Shown piece by piece: positions 13,839 to 15,818 of a stretch of 15,818 bases of DNA. The stretch's first letter is position 1; every line of letters begins with the position of its first letter. The position numbers were made by a program, and so were the translations under genes. Below the pieces are notes generated by a model. The model was not told the origin of the DNA, ran no database searches, and saw nothing but the letters and a program-made list of their open reading frames with translations. Origin of the DNA: Nitrospiraceae bacterium (lineage in GTDB: Bacteria; Nitrospirota; Nitrospiria; Nitrospirales; Nitrospiraceae); contig SYGW01000007.1 in NCBI GenBank assembly GCA_005800255.1, positions 1 through 15,818 of the forward strand. The letters are read 5' to 3'.

Positions 13839-14033
13839 TCAAGCATATTGGCGTCGATCGGATGCCTGCGTTTCGCGGCGCGCGCCTGGCGAGAAGGACC
13901 GGAAATGATTCGTGCAGAGCTGACAGCGAAACGACACTACATTCACGAAGCCTAACAGGCGCTCGACCCTGCCAGCCTGGGACACCACACGCACGAAGGG
14001 GGCTCCGCAACTGGGACAATGCAGCTCCTTCAT
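13839..14033 (-). CDS. Zinc-ribbon part (upstream of the in-frame TGA)
   Basis: This 64-residue product starts at the ATG at 14033, which overlaps the MazG-like stop (ATGA). It contains a four-cysteine zinc ribbon: HCPSCGAPF (C6, C9) and FRCQLCTNHF (C37, C40), joined by a 27-residue linker. A basic stretch ending DRRQYA follows, which is the beginning of a PilZ domain. The zinc ribbon is complete and could fold alone. Taken as a stand-alone protein it would end abruptly inside the next domain, so truncation is the likelier explanation. Confidence 0.6.
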   Translation of the reverse strand: MKELHCPSCGAPFVRVVSQAGRVERLLGFVNVVSFRCQLCTNHFRSFSPGARRETQASDRRQYA

Positions 14034-14431
14034 GAGCTGAACGGGACATCACGTTGCGCCAAACCCTGCTCCGCAAGAATCGGCTCGATGCGAGCCGGCG
14101 AGTAACTGGCCGGTTTCACCCATTTCCCATCTTCGCGCTTGTGCCCGCCGACTTTGCTCATATTGGAGCGATGGACCTCCCGAAAGACCGGATCCATATC
14201 GATGCCATAGGACACAGCCGTGCCGTAGACGACGTAGAGGAGGTCCGCCATCTCCTTGGCAATAGACGGCAGATCGCCCGAGTCCAGCGCCTCTTTCAAC
14301 TCGTCGAATTCTTCCTGAATCAGTTTGACCCGCAGTTCGCGGGTCCGCCCGTCGACGACCGTCGGAGCGGGACTGACGACAATATCGAATGCCCGGTGGA
14401 AGTCATCCACCATTGCCTGCTCGTCGATCAT
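14030..14431 (-). CDS. MazG-like nucleotide pyrophosphohydrolase
   Basis: This 133-residue all-helical protein is of the MazG/all-alpha NTP pyrophosphohydrolase superfamily, which removes non-canonical or excess nucleoside triphosphates by cleaving off pyrophosphate. Seen: the Mg-binding EExxE (E40, E41, E44 in IQEEFDELKEAL) and ExxD (E60, D63 in KEMADLLYVVYGTAV), then VHRSNMSKVG and a lysine-rich KREDGKWVKP loop. The DR2231-like or phosphoribosyl-ATP-pyrophosphatase-like branch is likely. AAGGAG (14442-14437) precedes the ATG at 14431 and overlaps the rmuC stop. The 3' end overlaps the zinc-ribbon start by four bases. Confidence 0.87.
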   Translation of the reverse strand: MIDEQAMVDDFHRAFDIVVSPAPTVVDGRTRELRVKLIQEEFDELKEALDSGDLPSIAKEMADLLYVVYGTAVSYGIDMDPVFREVHRSNMSKVGGHKREDGKWVKPASYSPARIEPILAEQGLAQRDVPFSS

Positions 14432-14440
14432 ACGAACTCC

Positions 14441-15818
14441 TTATTCACTCTCAAAGGGCAAGGCCTTGCGTGAAACAAACTCAACCGGGTCTAACCGTGG
14501 AATCTCTTTCTCCGACGAGACACCCAACTCCTTGAACCGGCGGGCGGCCGGCAAGATTCTGGTTTCAAGCGACCCGACCGCCTTGTTATAGGAGAGAACA
14601 CTCTTCCCCAGCGCCTGTCCGACGTCGTTCAAATGTTCCGTCAACACGGCCATCCGCTCGTAGAGGTCCTTCCCCAACCGCCCGGCCTCCTCGGCATGCT
14701 CGGTCATCTTCTCCTGCCGCCATCCGTAGGCGACCGCCCGCAGGAGCGCCATCAGCGTCGTCGGGGTGGCCAGAACCACGCTCCGAAGAAATCCATCTTC
14801 GATCAGTCGAGGGTCATGCTCGAGCGCGGCGCCCAGAAACTGTTCGCCCGGCAAGAAGAGCACGACAAACTCCGGCGCCTGCGCGAATTGATTCCAGTAG
14901 GCCTTCAAGCTCAACTCGTCCATACGGGACCGAACTTGAGCCGCGTGACGGCGCATCCCTTCGAGGCGCAGCTCTTCGTTCGAGGCTTCGTGTGCATCCA
15001 GGTAACCGGCCAGCACGGTCTTGGCATCCACGATGATCTGACGCCCGCCCGGCAACTGGACCACCATGTCGGGACGGAGCCGGCTGCCATCGACCGTGAC
15101 GGATTCCTGCTCGAAAAAATCGCAATGGGCCACCATGCCGGACAACTCGGCCACGCGCTTGAGCGTAATCTCGCCCCATTGACCGCGCACAGCCGGCGCG
15201 CGCAGCGCCTTCACGAGGTTGCCGGTCTCCGACTGCAGCTTCTGCTGCGATTCTGCCAGGAGCTTGAGGTGCTGGTCGAGACCTCCATAGGCCGCTTGCC
15301 GCGACTGTTCCAACTGCCGGAGCTGGTCGTCGTATCGATGCAGCGAGTCTTGCAGGGGTTTGACCAAACTGTCGATCGCCTGTTGCCGCTGGGCGAGATC
15401 GCCCTTGGCCTCGGCTTGGAGCGTTTCGAATGAGCTGCGCGCGAGATTCAGGAAGGCTTCGTTGTTCTGCTTGAGGGCTTCGCCGGAAAGGGCCTGGAAG
15501 GTCTCGGCCAATTCCAGCCTCGCCTGGCCCAGCAGCGTCTTTTGTTCGTTGAGATGGAGCGCCGCCTCCGCCGCCCTGGTCTCCGCCACGGCACGGGCCC
15601 GGGAAGCCTCCGCGAGACTCTGTCTTACCTGATCGAGATCGAGACGATCTTGTGCCGATTGACGGCGCAATTCCTCCGCCACCGACTCGGCCCGCTGCGC
15701 CCGTTCGCCGGTCGTCAGCAGTTGCCCCTGCCATGTCGCGCGGACGCGGGCCGCCACCCAAAACCCGGCGAGCAACGCGCCGAGGAGACTTCCGACAAGA
15801 GCCCCGAGGCTAACGGCC
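14441..15818 (-). CDS. rmuC: RmuC-family DNA recombination protein (5' end beyond right edge)
   Basis: The leftward frame is open to the right edge, so the start lies outside the window; at least 458 residues are present. The first residues seen (AVSLGALVGSLLGALLAGFWVAARVR) form a membrane anchor and are followed by about 170 residues of Ala/Gln/Leu/Glu-rich coiled coil. The C-terminal part has the RmuC core: RGQWGEITLKRVAELSGM, RLRPDMVVQLPGGRQIIVDAKT (PD-(D/E)xK-nuclease-like D..DAK), and FLPGEQFLGAAL. RmuC proteins limit DNA inversions and rearrangements; nuclease action is inferred from the fold. A TTG at 15775 could be taken as a start but would cut into the anchor. It is the first gene seen of the rmuC/mazG-like/zinc-ribbon-PilZ operon. 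Confidence 0.93.
   Translation of the reverse strand, partial: AVSLGALVGSLLGALLAGFWVAARVRATWQGQLLTTGERAQRAESVAEELRRQSAQDRLDLDQVRQSLAEASRARAVAETRAAEAALHLNEQKTLLGQARLELAETFQALSGEALKQNNEAFLNLARSSFETLQAEAKGDLAQRQQAIDSLVKPLQDSLHRYDDQLRQLEQSRQAAYGGLDQHLKLLAESQQKLQSETGNLVKALRAPAVRGQWGEITLKRVAELSGMVAHCDFFEQESVTVDGSRLRPDMVVQLPGGRQIIVDAKTVLAGYLDAHEASNEELRLEGMRRHAAQVRSRMDELSLKAYWNQFAQAPEFVVLFLPGEQFLGAALEHDPRLIEDGFLRSVVLATPTTLMALLRAVAYGWRQEKMTEHAEEAGRLGKDLYERMAVLTEHLNDVGQALGKSVLSYNKAVGSLETRILPAARRFKELGVSSEKEIPRLDPVEFVSRKALPFESE

Larger units (their letters stand above)
13524..14033 (-). pseudogene. Zinc-ribbon/PilZ protein gene interrupted by an in-frame TGA
   Basis: One reading frame of 170 codons runs from the ATG at 14033 to the TAA at 13526-13524 and is broken only by TGA at 13841-13839 (codon 65). 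The N-terminal half has a zinc ribbon (C6-x-x-C9 and C37-x-x-C40). The C-terminal half is a PilZ domain with DISMDG (88-93). PilZ domains bind c-di-GMP through RxxxR plus D/NxSxxG. Here R61-Q-Y-A-[stop] puts the TGA exactly at the second Arg of RxxxR. A CGA codon would restore it by one base change. The best reading is a single ancestral gene with a nonsense mutation; sequencing error, read-through or translation as two proteins are the alternatives. It overlaps the MazG-like gene by ATGA. Confidence 0.8.

Noticed and set aside
13836..13841. TGA as a selenocysteine codon, with a small GCCTC/GAGGC stem-loop just downstream
   Set aside because: The position corresponds to Arg in the PilZ RxxxR motif, the short stem lacks visible SECIS loop features, and no selenocysteine genes are in view. 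A nonsense change or read-through is simpler.
14814..15761. Leftward 315-residue open frame inside rmuC
   Set aside because: It is a +1/+2 shadow of the RmuC frame, Gly/Arg-rich and without motifs.
1..15818. CRISPR array, insertion sequence, integrase or phage cassette
   Set aside because: No regularly spaced direct repeats, transposase or recombinase motifs, or phage structural genes were seen on either strand.

Overview
The window looks like a piece of a free-living, Gram-negative-type, moderately GC-rich bacterial chromosome. The gene set (LL-diaminopimelate aminotransferase for lysine, folK-panC overlap, lipoproteins) and the style of the intergenic inverted repeats suggest Nitrospira or a near relative in Nitrospirota. 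That assignment is inference from recollection and has not been checked by a search. I see no rRNA, tRNA, CRISPR array, transposase, integrase or phage gene. Base composition and codon style look even across the window.

Layout. Bases 1-106 hold the start of a leftward membrane-protein gene that leaves the window. 285-1037 is a rightward metallo-beta-lactamase-fold hydrolase of RNase Z type. 4473-1134 is a tight leftward four-gene operon: LON substrate-binding-domain protein, ABC-2 ATPase, ABC-2 permease, SirB1/transglutaminase-like protein. Its genes are joined by 1-base stop/start overlaps or by a ribosome binding site that overlaps the previous stop. 4642-6866 carries two rightward exported proteins: an AttH/CrtC lipocalin-like protein and a seven-blade Asp-box propeller lipoprotein. 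7342-6860 is a leftward His-rich lipoprotein whose end overlaps the propeller gene tail to tail. 7432-7773 is a small unknown gene and 8547-7927 a small membrane protein. 8782-9504 is a PmtA-like SAM methyltransferase, 9715-9512 a 67-residue coiled-coil protein, and 9909-10586 a class I glutamine amidotransferase. 10743-13463 runs dapL, folK, panC. From the right edge leftwards come rmuC (cut by the window end), a MazG-like pyrophosphohydrolase, and a zinc-ribbon/PilZ gene interrupted by an in-frame TGA.

How the genes work together. The leftward operon at 4473-1134 encodes one exporter plus two accessory soluble proteins and appears to be translated as a coupled unit. dapL, folK and panC are biosynthetic: lysine/peptidoglycan precursor, folate and pantothenate. 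The rmuC/mazG-like/zinc-ribbon-PilZ cluster also looks like a coupled operon, pairing DNA and nucleotide upkeep with a probable c-di-GMP receptor.

Most interesting points. First, the zinc-ribbon and PilZ halves lie in one reading frame and are separated only by a TGA. That TGA sits exactly where the second arginine of the PilZ RxxxR ligand motif should be, as expected for a single CGA-to-TGA change. Second, the intergenic spaces hold several non-coding structured elements: long inverted repeats with related spacers, hairpins that share a loop but have different stems, and a two-tier hairpin between dapL and folK. No single, clearly new multi-gene system was recognised.
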